Positions 30,067-39,466 are shown, numbered from the stretch's first letter. The stretch: DNA of 64,000 nt from Burkholderia sp. PAMC 26561 (GCF_001557535.2 NZ_CP014306.1:3333022-3397021); one strand, 5' to 3'. Program-made: numbers and translations. The notes: generated from the sequence alone by a model not told the origin.

Positions 30067-30395
30067 CGGCGCGAGCCTTCACGATCACCTTGCTGCCATC
30101 GAACCGCGCTTTTGCGTCGACTGGCGAGACAAGCATCCTGGAAGCGGCGGCCCTCGCCGGATTGCGATTGTCGAGTTCCTGTCGAAATGGAACGTGCCGG
30201 GCGTGCCTGTGCCGGCTGAGAGACGGCGATGTACGCTACCGGATCGAATGGCCCGGTCTCAGCGCCGAAGAAAAAGCCGATGGCTGGATCCTCCCCTGCG
30301 TCGCAATACCGCTTGCGGATGTAAAAATCGAAGCCGATTGCGAGGAAATTCTCCCTCCCGCCGACACAAAACCCGGCCGCGGACGCGGTTTCTGA
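30063..30395 (+). CDS. Plant-type [2Fe-2S] ferredoxin
   Basis: This 110-residue single-domain ferredoxin has the cluster ligands in LSSCRNGTCRACLCRL (CX4CX2C) and the fourth Cys in GWILPCVAIP. A long loop separates them (about 35 residues), as in ferredoxin domains of oxygenase reductases. It could donate electrons to an oxygenase or reductase encoded elsewhere. It is translationally coupled to the IMPACT gene (4-bp overlap). No reductase partner is adjacent. Confidence 0.87.
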   Translation: MTARAFTITLLPSNRAFASTGETSILEAAALAGLRLSSSCRNGTCRACLCRLRDGDVRYRIEWPGLSAEEKADGWILPCVAIPLADVKIEADCEEILPPADTKPGRGRGF

Positions 30396-30530
30396 GATAG
30401 CGAACCGGCTCTCGCCAACACCCAGGGTCCCACAGGATTGTTGTCTTTTATCAATGACCTACGAAGTCATTTGCCAGCGCCGCGGTGCGTCGGATTGTTG
30501 AGCCGCCTGCAATGGAAGTCTCAAAAAGTG

Positions 30531-30536
30531 TACAAT
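30531..30536 (+). promoter_or_regulatory. Candidate -10 element for rpsU
   Basis: TACAAT lies 48 nt before the rpsU start codon. A weak TGCAAT about 17 bp farther upstream could act as the -35. AT content rises here relative to flanking DNA. Confidence 0.35.
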
Positions 30537-30583
30537 TGCATTTCGTTTAATTTTCTGGCAGGGCCAGATCAACTGAGAACTCA

Positions 30584-30796
30584 ATGACTAAAGTATTGTT
30601 GAAAGAGAACGAGCCTTTCGACGTCGCCATGCGCCGCTTTCGTCGCACCGTCGAACGTACCGGGCTGATTCAGGAACTGAAGTCGCGCATGGCTTATGAA
30701 AAGCCGACTACCGAGCGCAAGCGCAAGAAAGCTGCTGCTGTTGCTCGCCTGCGCAAGCAAATCCGCCGTGCACAGTTGCCGAAGAAATTCTATTGA
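30584..30796 (+). CDS. rpsU: 30S ribosomal protein bS21
   Basis: This 70-residue basic protein matches bS21 from end to end. It starts [20 protein letters not shown] and ends in a Lys/Arg-rich tail [12 protein letters not shown]. bS21 helps the 30S subunit recognise the mRNA near the anti-Shine-Dalgarno. The sequence is somewhat diverged from the canonical form. Several Burkholderia genomes carry more than one rpsU copy, so this may be an accessory paralogue. It is not followed by dnaG or yqeY as in many genomes. Confidence 0.95.
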   Translation: MTKVLLKENEPFDVAMRRFRRTVERTGLIQELKSRMAYEKPTTERKRKKAAAVARLRKQIRRAQLPKKFY

Positions 30797-30970
30797 CGTA
30801 GTTGTATGGCTCACGGGCCATGCGTGCTACGCGTTGCACTGACGGCATGTTCCTGATGAGATGAACCCGGGTATCGACCCGATGATCAGGTAAGCCGCCC
30901 TCCAAAGTCGCGCAATGGCAGGTTGTGGTTATCCCCTGCACTGACGGCCGCGCAAATCCCGAATTGAAGC

Positions 30971-31002
30971 GCCTGCACAATGTGATCATTGCGCGGGCTT
31001 TT
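30971..31002 (+). terminator. Candidate terminator about 175 bp after rpsU
   Basis: GCCTGCACAATG (30971-30982) pairs imperfectly with CATTGCGCGGGC (30987-30998; one wobble, one mismatch). The loop is 4 nt and TTTT follows. The region between it and rpsU (30797-30970) holds no frame I can support. Confidence 0.45.
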
Positions 31003-31065
31003 GGCGTTGGTTCAGTGGATGCGTGACTTGCGGAAAAAGACTGATCTGCCCAAGATCGGCCGTAA

Positions 31066-31100
31066 ACGCACAAAGCCCGGATAGACCGGGCTTTGTGCGT
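31066..31100 (-). terminator. Strong hairpin terminator after initiator tRNA
   Basis: A perfect 15-bp stem, ACGCACAAAGCCCGG (31066-31080) / CCGGGCTTTGTGCGT (31086-31100), has a 5-nt loop. It begins 9 nt past the 3' end of the tRNA on the minus strand. The T-tract is short. Confidence 0.7.
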
Positions 31101-31109
31101 TTGAATCTT

Positions 31110-31186
<77 letters not shown>

Positions 31187-31192
31187 AAAAAG

Positions 31193-31221
31193 ATTATAGC
31201 GGGATGGGCATGTGCGGTCAA
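31193..31221 (-). promoter_or_regulatory. Sigma70-type promoter of initiator tRNA
   Basis: On the minus strand, TTGACC (31216-31221) and TATAAT (31193-31198) are separated by exactly 17 bp. They lie just upstream of the tRNA 5' end. Confidence 0.75.
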
Positions 31222-31277
31222 ACGTAATCGAAGATTATTGCAGCTCAATGAAGCAGCGCCGAATCTGCCGTTTGAAT

Positions 31278-32822
31278 CTAGCGCGTCGGCGCAGACGCTG
31301 ATACCGGCTTCTTTGCCGGATAAGCATCGACGCCGTTACGCGCGGCATCGACACACCGTCGATGCTCTCGCGACAAACGGTTCAAAAGCGGCAGCAACAC
31401 CACCGCAACCGCCGCCCCGCCCGCTGCGACCCAGCCAAGACCCATGAACAGCGACGTATAAAGCGGCAGTGATTGCAGCGGACCGAGATCGCCCGATGGC
31501 ATGCGCGCCAGGTTGGCGACCACGCTGCCAAGATACTGCGACACGCCGGTCGCAATGTAATACGCGCCCATCATGAACCCGCTCATACGCATGGGAACGT
31601 AGTGCGCGATCATCGCGAGGCCGAGACCGGAGACCAGCAATTCGCCGAGCGAATAGAGCCCGTAGCCTGCGACCATGAACCAGGATGAAACGCGGCCATC
31701 GACTGCGTACTGGCCGCTGAATGCGAACACAAAAAAGCCCAGTGCCACGACGACGAAACCCAGCGCGTACTTCGCTGCGATCGGCAGGTCGAGGCCCTTG
31801 TTCGCGAGGCGCGTGTAGCCGATTGCGAGAAACGGACTCAGCAGCATGATCCAGATTGGATTGAGCGCCTGGAACTGCGCCGCGCTCCACGAGAACAGCG
31901 TCATGTTGAAGAGCGTGAACGACGGGTCCACGTTGCGCAGCGCGAACAAGGTGAGCGAAGTCGACATCTGCTGGTAGAAGATGAAGAACAGGATCACCTG
32001 CAATGTCAGGATCAATGCGGCAAGCAAGCCCGCGCGTTCGCTGCGATCGCACTTCATCAGCATCCAGCCGAAGATGACGAGAACGGCGGCGCCCGCCGCG
32101 TACACGCAGATGGCCGCGACCTGTTCGTTCTGAAGCACGAACACGGTCGCCACGCCGAGCGCCACGGCGACCGCGGCGACCGCGGCGAAGAAGCGCCATT
32201 GCATGGGTTTATCGTCGGGCGCCGAGCCGATGTGCCCCACCGTATTGCGCATCACCGCGAAGTTGATCAGGCCCAGCACCATGCCCGCGAAACACACGGC
32301 AAACGCGACGTGCCAGCCCCAATGATCCTTGATCCACGGCGTGGCGAGCATCGAAATGGTCGAACCGATGTTCACCGCCATGTAGTATATGGTGAATGCG
32401 CTGTCGAGGCGCGCGTCGTCACCCTCGTAGATGCGCCGCACGAGGTTCGCCGCGTTCGCCTTGAACAAGCCGTTGCCGACCACGATCACGCCGAGCGCCG
32501 CATACATATAGCCAAGCGATTCGAATGGAATCGCGAGCATCAGATATCCCGATGCCAGCACGCACGCGCCGAAGATCATGGTGCGGCGCGCACCGAGCAC
32601 CTTGTCGCCGATCCAGCCGCCGATGGCCGGCGCGGAGAATACGAGCGCCGTGAAGGCGCCCCATGTGAGGTTCGCGTGTTCATCGGTGAAACCGATCTTG
32701 TCGATCATGAACAAGACGAGCAACGCGGCCATGCCGTAATAGCCGAAACGTTCCCACATCTCGATCAGGAAAACAGTCGTAAATGAGCGCGTCTGCGACG
32801 TGCCGGACGAGTGTGAAATCAT
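31278..32822 (-). CDS. Proton-dependent oligopeptide transporter (POT/PTR2 family)
   Basis: This 514-residue protein has about 14 hydrophobic helices. It has the POT signature EMWERFGYYGM (ExxERFxYYG) at residues 22-32, the downstream IGGWIGDKVLGARRTMIFGA, and FSWSAAQFQALNPIWIMLLS. It should import di- and tripeptides with protons across the inner membrane. The start at 32820-32822 is the natural one for the family. It is a single-gene unit; the SDR gene diverges 321 bp away. Confidence 0.92.
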   Translation of the reverse strand: MISHSSGTSQTRSFTTVFLIEMWERFGYYGMAALLVLFMIDKIGFTDEHANLTWGAFTALVFSAPAIGGWIGDKVLGARRTMIFGACVLASGYLMLAIPFESLGYMYAALGVIVVGNGLFKANAANLVRRIYEGDDARLDSAFTIYYMAVNIGSTISMLATPWIKDHWGWHVAFAVCFAGMVLGLINFAVMRNTVGHIGSAPDDKPMQWRFFAAVAAVAVALGVATVFVLQNEQVAAICVYAAGAAVLVIFGWMLMKCDRSERAGLLAALILTLQVILFFIFYQQMSTSLTLFALRNVDPSFTLFNMTLFSWSAAQFQALNPIWIMLLSPFLAIGYTRLANKGLDLPIAAKYALGFVVVALGFFVFAFSGQYAVDGRVSSWFMVAGYGLYSLGELLVSGLGLAMIAHYVPMRMSGFMMGAYYIATGVSQYLGSVVANLARMPSGDLGPLQSLPLYTSLFMGLGWVAAGGAAVAVVLLPLLNRLSREHRRCVDAARNGVDAYPAKKPVSASAPTR

Positions 32823-33143
32823 GGTAAATCTCGATCAAGTTCAACAGCACTCGTGAACTAAAACTAAAGGAATGTTTGAGCCTGACTCATTCATGCAGGA
32901 GTCCGACTTATCGCGAGCGGCGATTATCCCAGCACGATCGGTAAATGTGTCGCAAAGCCTTGCACATACAGCGTTCAACATTTTGAGATGACGGCAGCAA
33001 TGCAAATCGATTGGCCATCGTCAAGACGTGGTGCGATCGGGAGGCGGCGTTGCGCCGTTTCGCGGATTGCCGTGTGCGCGCTGTGAACGCTCGAAACTCG
33101 TGATAACTTTCCTGCTTTGCCTCACTCACTGGATTGCATTCAC
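32823..33143. other. Divergent promoter region without a gene
   Basis: This is a 321-bp spacer between the peptide transporter and the SDR gene. It should hold both promoters. I see no coding frame or RNA gene with support and no striking repeat. Confidence 0.5.
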
Positions 33144-33875
33144 ATGAACACCATCAAGGCGATTCTCACGGGTCATACGCGCGGTCTTGGCGCTGCGTTG
33201 GCCGACACGCTGATCGCGCGCGGCATTGCGGTGCTGGGCGTATCGCGTACCCGGAGCGCGGTGCACGCATCGGGTTTGTTGCAGGAAGTGGAACTCGATC
33301 TCGCCGATATCAACGCACTGCAAACGTGGATTGAAACGGGCGCGCTGAAGCGTTTCGTGGACGGCGCGCACACCGTGGTGCTGATCAACAACGCGGGCAT
33401 GTTGCAGCCGGTGGGTCCTGTCGAAGGACAGGATGTCGGTGCGATCGGACGGTCCGTGAGTTTGAACGTGGCTGCGCCATTGATGTTGTCGGCGGCTGTG
33501 GCGGCGTCGGCGCCAAGCGTTTCCGACCGGCGGATCGTGCATATTTCGAGCGGCGCCGCGCGCAATGCGTATCCCGGCTGGAGCATCTATTGCGCGACGA
33601 AAGCAGCGCTGGATCACCACGCACGCGCGGTCGCGCTGGACCACAACCGTGCGTTGCGCATTGGCAGCGTGGCGCCTGGGGTTATCGATACGGACATGCA
33701 AGCCGAGATTCGCGGCACGGGCCTGGATGCGTTTCCGCTGCGTGAAAAATTCGATGACCTCAAGCGCAGCGGCCAGCTTTCCACGCCCGCCGACGCCGCG
33801 CGAAAAGTGCTCGACTATGCGTTGAGCGACGCGTTCGGCGAAACGCCCGTGACGGATGTGCGCGAATTGGCGTGA
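33144..33875 (+). CDS. Short-chain dehydrogenase/reductase
   Basis: This is a 243-residue SDR with the nucleotide-binding motif LTGHTRGLGAALA (TGxxxGLG), INNAGM, and catalytic YCATKAALDHH (YxxxK). The pattern resembles sepiapterin-reductase-like SDRs, and the C-terminus is short. The start at 33144 (MNTIKAILTG) is preferred over an upstream in-frame ATG. The 3' end overlaps the converging RNase H-like gene by 61 bp. Substrate unknown. Confidence 0.87.
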   Translation: MNTIKAILTGHTRGLGAALADTLIARGIAVLGVSRTRSAVHASGLLQEVELDLADINALQTWIETGALKRFVDGAHTVVLINNAGMLQPVGPVEGQDVGAIGRSVSLNVAAPLMLSAAVAASAPSVSDRRIVHISSGAARNAYPGWSIYCATKAALDHHARAVALDHNRALRIGSVAPGVIDTDMQAEIRGTGLDAFPLREKFDDLKRSGQLSTPADAARKVLDYALSDAFGETPVTDVRELA

Positions 33876-34546
33876 TCGCCACGAATGGCCTCTTGCGACA
33901 ATGCATCGGCCGCGGTGTTGCGGTGGCGCGGGATCCACTGAAGACGAACATCGGCGAGTTGCGCGATCAGCTCACGCGCTTGCGTTGCGTAGGAACTGAG
34001 CGCGGGCGCGCTGCAGGTTGCATCGCGCAGCACGTCCTCTATGACAACCTGACTGTCACCGTGAATGACGAGTTTTTCCGGTGCCGGTTGCTGCGATAAC
34101 GCCGCTTCGAGCACCGCGATCAGCGCGAGATATTCAGCCTTGCAGCTATCGCCGTGACCGGCAATCGCGCTGATCGTGACGACCTCGCCATCGGGACTTT
34201 CGAGCATTCCGCCGATACCGATCTTCCCCGGGTTCGGATGCGCCGATCCGTCGAACCACGCGTGCCACGCGGTGGCATCGCGGGTTGAAGGCTGCCGGTT
34301 TCGTGCGAGGCGTACCACGCGGGCAGCCGAGCGTTCTTCACGCCGAAGCTGCGCGGCATGAAGCGCCGCTGCCCTTTCCAGACGCCGCGCCTTCACCAGA
34401 TCTGCGAGCGTTGCTGCGCCCGCCGACTTTTCGAGCGTCTGCGCCAACGCGGCGTGGGCGGAAAGCGCCGTAAGCTTCGCCAGGCGCCGGCTCATCGCGC
34501 GTTCGCGTTTATAGGCAATCTGGAACAGCTCGTCGAACTCGAACAT
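33815..34546 (-). CDS. RNase H-like protein with N-terminal extension
   Basis: This 243-residue protein has a charged, helical N-terminal extension (about residues 1-90) ahead of an RNase HI-like domain. The expected metal-binding acids are visible: Asp99 in FDGSAHPNPG, Glu138 in KAEYL, Asp164 in HGDSQVV and Asp214 in RNTAADALS. His208 fits the auxiliary position. It could cleave RNA of RNA-DNA hybrids, or act only as a binding protein. The gene lies 50 bp downstream of ccmI on the same strand and could be read through from the ccm operon. The last ~20 codons overlap the converging SDR gene. Confidence 0.82.
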   Translation of the reverse strand: MFEFDELFQIAYKRERAMSRRLAKLTALSAHAALAQTLEKSAGAATLADLVKARRLERAAALHAAQLRREERSAARVVRLARNRQPSTRDATAWHAWFDGSAHPNPGKIGIGGMLESPDGEVVTISAIAGHGDSCKAEYLALIAVLEAALSQQPAPEKLVIHGDSQVVIEDVLRDATCSAPALSSYATQARELIAQLADVRLQWIPRHRNTAADALSQEAIRGDHANSRTSVTGVSPNASLNA

Positions 34547-34596
34547 ATCGGGAAATAAGGTGGCCGAATGCCGAGCTTAACAATTTTTCGACGAAC

Positions 34597-35775
34597 CTAT
34601 CTTGGGGGCGCCGCGATCACCAGCGCAGCACGACGATTCTCGGCGCCCGTGACGTTGGTTTGCCCGCTGAGATTCTCCCCCGGCGTCGCTGTCACGACCC
34701 GCGCTTCAACGCTCACTTGCGGGTACGCGGAAAGCGTATCGGCGGGATTGATTGCAAACGTGTCATCGAGTATGACCGTGGCCGGCAATTCGCTCGCGGA
34801 TAAATGACGCTCGGCCAGCAACGTGTTCCCCGCACCCTGCGTGTGTGCGCTCAGAATCACGGTTGCATCGGGCGGGGCATGCACGCCGTCGGCGAGTTGC
34901 AGCGTCACGGTGACGGCGCTCATGCTCAACGCTTCATCGATATTCTTCTGCGCCTGGACCGCAGTCGGCGACGCAGCATCGAGTGTGGAAATCAGGCGCC
35001 GCCAATAAGCGATCGCGATCGCAAAACGCCGCGCCTCGAACGCCGCCGACGCCGCCAGAGCCAGCGCTTTCGGATTCGACGGTTCGATGGCCAGCGCCGC
35101 TGCAATCTCATCGGACGCGCGGCCGTCGAGCCGGCCTTCGTCGGCGCTTGCGAGCGTGTCAGCGAAATCGGCGCGTAGTTGCGCATCGCCCGGGGCGAGC
35201 GCGACTGCGTGCGTATAAGCCGCCGCTGCATCCGATGGCCGCTCGAGCGCCATGTAGGAGCGCGCCAACGTCGCCCATTTGGCGGCATCGCGGGGATCGG
35301 GGACGCGGCTTTTCAAACCGAACGCCAGGCGCGAGACCATCATTTCCACCGACGCGGAACTCATGTCGTGCGATGCGCCGAACGAGTCTTCAAGATCGAG
35401 CGCGGCCGGCTGGCCAAGCTTCAGGTACAACGCGCACGCGGCCGCCGGGAACAGCGCGATCAGGAGCGCACTGGTGGCCGCGCGCGTGGCCGTCCCTTGC
35501 CGCTGCGGGCGCATCACCGACAGCGCTGAGGGCGTGCGGGTATCGGCGAGAACGCGCTGTTCTATTTCGCTGCGCAACGCGGCGTGCTGATCGGCCGATA
35601 TCAGTCCTGCCAGCCGGTCGTGAGTGGCATCGGCGAGTTCGCGGCGATGCAGAGATACGTTCAGCGCGCGGTTTCTATATGCATCCGCGGCGGGTTCGCG
35701 CTGCATCAGCGGCACGACCGCGCACAGGATCGCCGCGATCAGCATGGCGGCCGCGACGATCCAGAAAGTGATCAC
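34597..35775 (-). CDS. ccmI: Cytochrome c-type biogenesis protein CcmI (TPR protein)
   Basis: The protein has 392 residues: two transmembrane helices near the N-terminus (about 4-18 and 95-115) followed by a periplasmic TPR region (WATLARSYMALERPSDAAAA, then AVALAPGDAQLRADFADTL) and a C-terminal beta domain. CcmI presents apocytochrome c to the CcmFH heme lyase. In E. coli this part is fused to CcmH; here it is separate. It overlaps ccmH by 4 bp. It is the last gene of the nap-ccm run. Confidence 0.9.
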   Translation of the reverse strand: MITFWIVAAAMLIAAILCAVVPLMQREPAADAYRNRALNVSLHRRELADATHDRLAGLISADQHAALRSEIEQRVLADTRTPSALSVMRPQRQGTATRAATSALLIALFPAAACALYLKLGQPAALDLEDSFGASHDMSSASVEMMVSRLAFGLKSRVPDPRDAAKWATLARSYMALERPSDAAAAYTHAVALAPGDAQLRADFADTLASADEGRLDGRASDEIAAALAIEPSNPKALALAASAAFEARRFAIAIAYWRRLISTLDAASPTAVQAQKNIDEALSMSAVTVTLQLADGVHAPPDATVILSAHTQGAGNTLLAERHLSASELPATVILDDTFAINPADTLSAYPQVSVEARVVTATPGENLSGQTNVTGAENRRAALVIAAPPR

Positions 35776-36236
35776 AACCGGCCTCCCAGAAGACGTCGTG
35801 CGCGTCTGCGCTCGAGGTCGGTGAGTGCGGGCAGTTGCGTTCTCCGGCGACCTGACACCACAAAAACAAGTGCTGCGAACCCAAGCACGAGCAAAACGAA
35901 AGGCCCGAGCCAGAGTGCCCAGGTCAGCGTTTTGAACGGCGGATCGTAAAGCACGAAGTCGCCGTAACGCGTCACCATGTAATCGCTGATTTGTGTGTCG
36001 GTGGCGCCCTGCTCGACTTGCTCGCGGATAATCGCGCGAAGATCCGCAGCGAGATCGGCGGTCGAATCCGCGATGGTTTCATTCTGGCAGACGAGGCATC
36101 GAAAATTCGATTCCAGCCGGTAAGCACGCGCTTTTACTTCCGGGTTCGCGCTCGCGTTCGGCACGACTTCTGCGGCATGGGCCCAGCTTTGTGTGAGGCA
36201 TCCGAACACCAACAATAGGGTCGCGAGCTTATTCAT
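35772..36236 (-). CDS. ccmH: Cytochrome c-type biogenesis protein CcmH
   Basis: This 154-residue protein has a signal peptide (MNKLATLLLVFGCLTQSWAH), a periplasmic three-helix domain with the redox motif FRCLVCQNETIADS (CxxC), and a C-terminal membrane anchor (about 108-128). CcmH reduces the apocytochrome CXXCH cysteines with CcmG before heme attachment. The short form corresponds to the N-terminal half of E. coli CcmH. It overlaps ccmG by 8 bp and ccmI by 4 bp. Confidence 0.94.
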   Translation of the reverse strand: MNKLATLLLVFGCLTQSWAHAAEVVPNASANPEVKARAYRLESNFRCLVCQNETIADSTADLAADLRAIIREQVEQGATDTQISDYMVTRYGDFVLYDPPFKTLTWALWLGPFVLLVLGFAALVFVVSGRRRTQLPALTDLERRRARRLLGGRL

Positions 36237-36768
36237 CGCAGTCCTCGCTTTGCAGCATTCGAACGAGCGGGAGGATTTGCGTATCGAGCGCGGCCTGCGT
36301 GAGCGGCCCCGAGCGCTTGAAACGGATCACGCCCTGCCGGTCGATCACGAAAGTTTCGGGCACGCCGTACACGCCATAGTCGATACCCGTCTGCCCCGAG
36401 CGATCCACCACGGTTGCAATATACGGATTGCCCGCCTGCCGCAGCCATTGTCGCGCAGCTTCAGGCTCGTCCTTGTAGTCGAGGCCATAAATGGGCACGA
36501 CGTTCTTGCCCGCGAGCGAGATCAGCAGCGCGTGTTCATCGCGACAGGATTCGCACCACGACGCCCATACGTTCATGATCCACACGTCGCCGCGCAAGGT
36601 ATCGGGCGAGAGGTTCCTGCCGGGATTGTCCAGACGCGGAAGATCGAACGAAGGCGCGCTCTTGCCGATCAACGCCGACGGCAACCGTCGCGGATCGTTC
36701 GATAACGATGCCGCCAGCACCGCGCTCAAACCCGCGAAAAAGATAAGCGGCAGCAAAAACCGTTTCAC
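36229..36768 (-). CDS. ccmG: Thiol:disulfide interchange protein CcmG/DsbE
   Basis: This 179-residue membrane-anchored thioredoxin-like protein has an N-terminal helix (about residues 2-22). The active site is WASWCESC with downstream cis-Pro region GVPETFVIDRQG. It reduces CcmH or apocytochrome disulfides in the periplasm during cytochrome c maturation. The start is an ATG that overlaps the ccmF stop by 4 bp. Confidence 0.95.
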   Translation of the reverse strand: MKRFLLPLIFFAGLSAVLAASLSNDPRRLPSALIGKSAPSFDLPRLDNPGRNLSPDTLRGDVWIMNVWASWCESCRDEHALLISLAGKNVVPIYGLDYKDEPEAARQWLRQAGNPYIATVVDRSGQTGIDYGVYGVPETFVIDRQGVIRFKRSGPLTQAALDTQILPLVRMLQSEDCDE

Positions 36769-38807
36769 TTGGCGCGTCTCCCCGGCATGCGCTGCTGCAA
36801 GATCGCGGACTGTGCATGAAGGCGGCTGCGTGCGGTCTCCGCGGAAGTGGAGGACGCTTCGCGCCGCGCCCGCACCGCCAGCCGATACCGCCGGTCACTC
36901 GCCGCGAGCAAGCCGCCGAGCGCCATCAGGAGGCAGCCCGCCCAGATCCAGTCCACGAACGGTTTGACCTGTACGCGTAACGTCCACGCAGTCGGGCTGT
37001 CGGCGGCGGCATCGCCAAGTGCGACATAGAGATCGCGCAAGGGCGCACGGTCGACGGCGGCTTCGGTCATGGTCGTCTTCTGGATCACGAAGAAGCGTTT
37101 CTCCGGATGCATGACAGCGACGACCGCTCCATCCCGGCTCACCACGACCGTGGCCCGCAACGCACGATAGTTCGGACCATTGACCGCCTTGGTGCCATCG
37201 AAGCGAAACGTATAACCGCCGGCGCTGATCGACTGGCCAACATCGAGTCGGCCATCGCCGGCGCTTTCATAAGCCTTGACGAGCGTCACGCCCGCAATAA
37301 AAACGCCCACGCCCAGATGCGCGGCGAGCATGCCGTAAAAGCCGCGCGGCATGCGGATGAACCGCATGAAAAACGCTCCGCGCTGTTCAGCGATGCCCAC
37401 GACAAGCGCGGTCAGCGTCGCTGTTGCGCACCACACGGCAAGCCCGATTCCCAATGCGACCAGCGGTCTCCACCCGCCGGTGAGCAACGGCACCGCCACC
37501 GCTGACGCCACGCTCACCAGTGCCGCCCAGCAAAGCCGGACGGCGATATGCGGCAGGCGTGCGGATTTCCATCGAGCGATGGGGCCGATGCCCATCAGGA
37601 AAACGGCGGGCGTCATGAGGGGCACGAAAACGGCGTCGAAATACGGCGCACCGACGGATATCTTGCCGAGCCCGAGCACGTCGAGCGCAAGCGGATACAA
37701 CGTGCCTAGCAGCACGGAAGCGGCCGCCACAATCAGCACGACGTTGTTCGACAACAGCAAGGACTCCCGCGATACCAGCGCGAAGCCCGCGCCCAAACCG
37801 ATCTTCGGCGCGCGCCACGCGAACAGCAGCAACGCGCCGCCGGTCACTATCGAGAGGAACACGAGAATGAAAAGTCCGCGCGTGGGATCGGTCGCAAATG
37901 CGTGGACCGATGTAATCACGCCCGAACGCACGAGGAACGTGCCGAGCAAACTCAGCGAAAACGCGCAGATGGCGAGCAGCACGGTCCACGCGCGAAAGCT
38001 GCCGCGTTTGTCGGTGACGGCGAGCGAGTGCATCAGCGCCGTGCCTGCGAGCCACGGCATGAACGACGCGTTCTCCACGGGGTCCCAGAACCACCAGCCG
38101 CCCCAGCCGAGTTCGTAATACGCCCAGGCGCTGCCGAGCATGATGCCGAGCGTGAGGAAGGTCCACGCGGCAGTGGTCCACGGGCGAGACCAGCGCGCCC
38201 AGGTGGCATCGAGTTCGCCTGACAGCAAGGCCGATACGGCGAACGAAAACGCTACCGCGAAACCTACGTAGCCCATGTACAGGATCGGCGGATGCGAGAC
38301 CATGCCGGGGTCTTGCAGCAAGGGGTTGAGGTCGCGGCCGTCCATGGCGGGGGGCAGCAGACGGATGAACGGATTTGATGTCCACAGCATGAACGCCACG
38401 AACCCTGCGTTGATCCAGCTCATGACGCCGAGCACGCGCGCAACCATCGGCACGGGAAGCTGTCTGCTGAAGATGGAGACAGCGGTCATCCAGAACGTCA
38501 ACAGCAACGTCCAGAGCAGCAACGAGCCTTCATGTCCGCCCCAGACGGCGGCGAAACGATACGCGAGCGGCAGCATGGAGTTGGAATTCGACGCGACATA
38601 CGCGACCGAAAAATCATCGTTGACAAACGATACCGCCAGGCACGCGAACGCCATCGCGACGAATGCACTCTGTCCCCGTGCCAGCGGCCACGCGCTGCGC
38701 ATCCAGCCGGGAATGCCGCGCGCCGCGCCGATCAGCGGCAGCACGCCGCACGTCACCGCGAGCAGCAGTGCGACGATCAGCGCGAACTGGCCGAGTTCGG
38801 GGATCAT
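36765..38807 (-). CDS. ccmF: Heme lyase subunit CcmF
   Basis: This 680-residue polytopic membrane protein has about 15 helices. The WWD domain GWGGWWFWDPVENASFMPWL is intact, with conserved flanking His residues in ALMHSLAVTDKRG and others. CcmF takes heme from holo-CcmE and, with CcmH/I, ligates it to apocytochrome c. The family-like N-terminus MIPELGQFALIVALLLA fixes the start. It overlaps both ccmE and ccmG by 4 bp. Confidence 0.96.
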   Translation of the reverse strand: MIPELGQFALIVALLLAVTCGVLPLIGAARGIPGWMRSAWPLARGQSAFVAMAFACLAVSFVNDDFSVAYVASNSNSMLPLAYRFAAVWGGHEGSLLLWTLLLTFWMTAVSIFSRQLPVPMVARVLGVMSWINAGFVAFMLWTSNPFIRLLPPAMDGRDLNPLLQDPGMVSHPPILYMGYVGFAVAFSFAVSALLSGELDATWARWSRPWTTAAWTFLTLGIMLGSAWAYYELGWGGWWFWDPVENASFMPWLAGTALMHSLAVTDKRGSFRAWTVLLAICAFSLSLLGTFLVRSGVITSVHAFATDPTRGLFILVFLSIVTGGALLLFAWRAPKIGLGAGFALVSRESLLLSNNVVLIVAAASVLLGTLYPLALDVLGLGKISVGAPYFDAVFVPLMTPAVFLMGIGPIARWKSARLPHIAVRLCWAALVSVASAVAVPLLTGGWRPLVALGIGLAVWCATATLTALVVGIAEQRGAFFMRFIRMPRGFYGMLAAHLGVGVFIAGVTLVKAYESAGDGRLDVGQSISAGGYTFRFDGTKAVNGPNYRALRATVVVSRDGAVVAVMHPEKRFFVIQKTTMTEAAVDRAPLRDLYVALGDAAADSPTAWTLRVQVKPFVDWIWAGCLLMALGGLLAASDRRYRLAVRARREASSTSAETARSRLHAQSAILQQRMPGRRAK

Positions 38808-39265
38808 CGAAGGGCTCCTGTCTTGTCCGATATCTTCATGGCAGGGCGGGCGCGCCTGACGGCCTCGACGGCTTCGGGCGGCATGTAGTTTTCATCGTGC
38901 TTGGCGAGGATCTGGTCCGCCACGAACACACCCTCCGGCGACAAACGCCCTTGCGCGACCACGCCTTTGCCCTCACGAAACAGGTCAGGCAGCACGCCGC
39001 GATACTCGACGGGAATCTCGCGGGCGGTATCGGTGATCATGAAACGCACGTTCAGACCGCTCGCATCGCGCTCGACCGACCCGTGCTCGACAAGACCGCC
39101 CACGCGCAGCCGCGCCGTGTGCGCCATGCTGTCAGCCACGAGCTGGCTCGGCGTGACGAAGAACATCACGTTGGAATTGAACGCATTCAGCACCAGCGCC
39201 GCCGCGCCGCCGAGCGTCACCAGCCCGGCGGCGACGCCGCACGCCCGCCGCGTGCGCCCCTTCAC
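38804..39265 (-). CDS. ccmE: Periplasmic heme chaperone CcmE
   Basis: The protein has 153 residues: an N-terminal anchor (about 8-28) followed by an OB-fold domain. The heme-binding His lies in the conserved ILAKHDENYMPPE. It carries heme covalently from CcmC to CcmF. The start is a GTG that overlaps the ccmD stop (GTGA). It overlaps ccmF by 4 bp. Confidence 0.95.
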   Translation of the reverse strand: MKGRTRRACGVAAGLVTLGGAAALVLNAFNSNVMFFVTPSQLVADSMAHTARLRVGGLVEHGSVERDASGLNVRFMITDTAREIPVEYRGVLPDLFREGKGVVAQGRLSPEGVFVADQILAKHDENYMPPEAVEAVRRARPAMKISDKTGALR

Positions 39266-39441
39266 GGTCTCTCCGTGAGCGTGCTCGTGCGGGTGCGTGG
39301 CCGGACAATACGATCGCGCCGTCGATGCTTCCGGCCCGCATTGATGGTGATTGCAATTTCAACGGCCAGCACGAGAAAGGTGATATCGAACGCGACCCAT
39401 AGATACCAGAGGTCCCCGTTGGAACTGTTCAGTACGTTCAT
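39262..39441 (-). CDS. ccmD: Heme exporter protein CcmD
   Basis: This is a 59-residue small membrane protein with one helix after an N-terminal stretch with two Trp (GDLWYLWVAFDITFLVLAVE). A basic tail rich in Arg follows (GRKHRRRDRIVRPRTRT). It sits exactly where ccmD belongs, 25 bp after ccmC and overlapping ccmE by 4 bp. CcmD stabilises the CcmC-CcmE complex and aids release of holo-CcmE from CcmABC. Confidence 0.88.
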   Translation of the reverse strand: MNVLNSSNGDLWYLWVAFDITFLVLAVEIAITINAGRKHRRRDRIVRPRTRTSTLTERP

Positions 39442-39466
39442 GGCCTTCTCCCCTTTTCCCGTTCAT

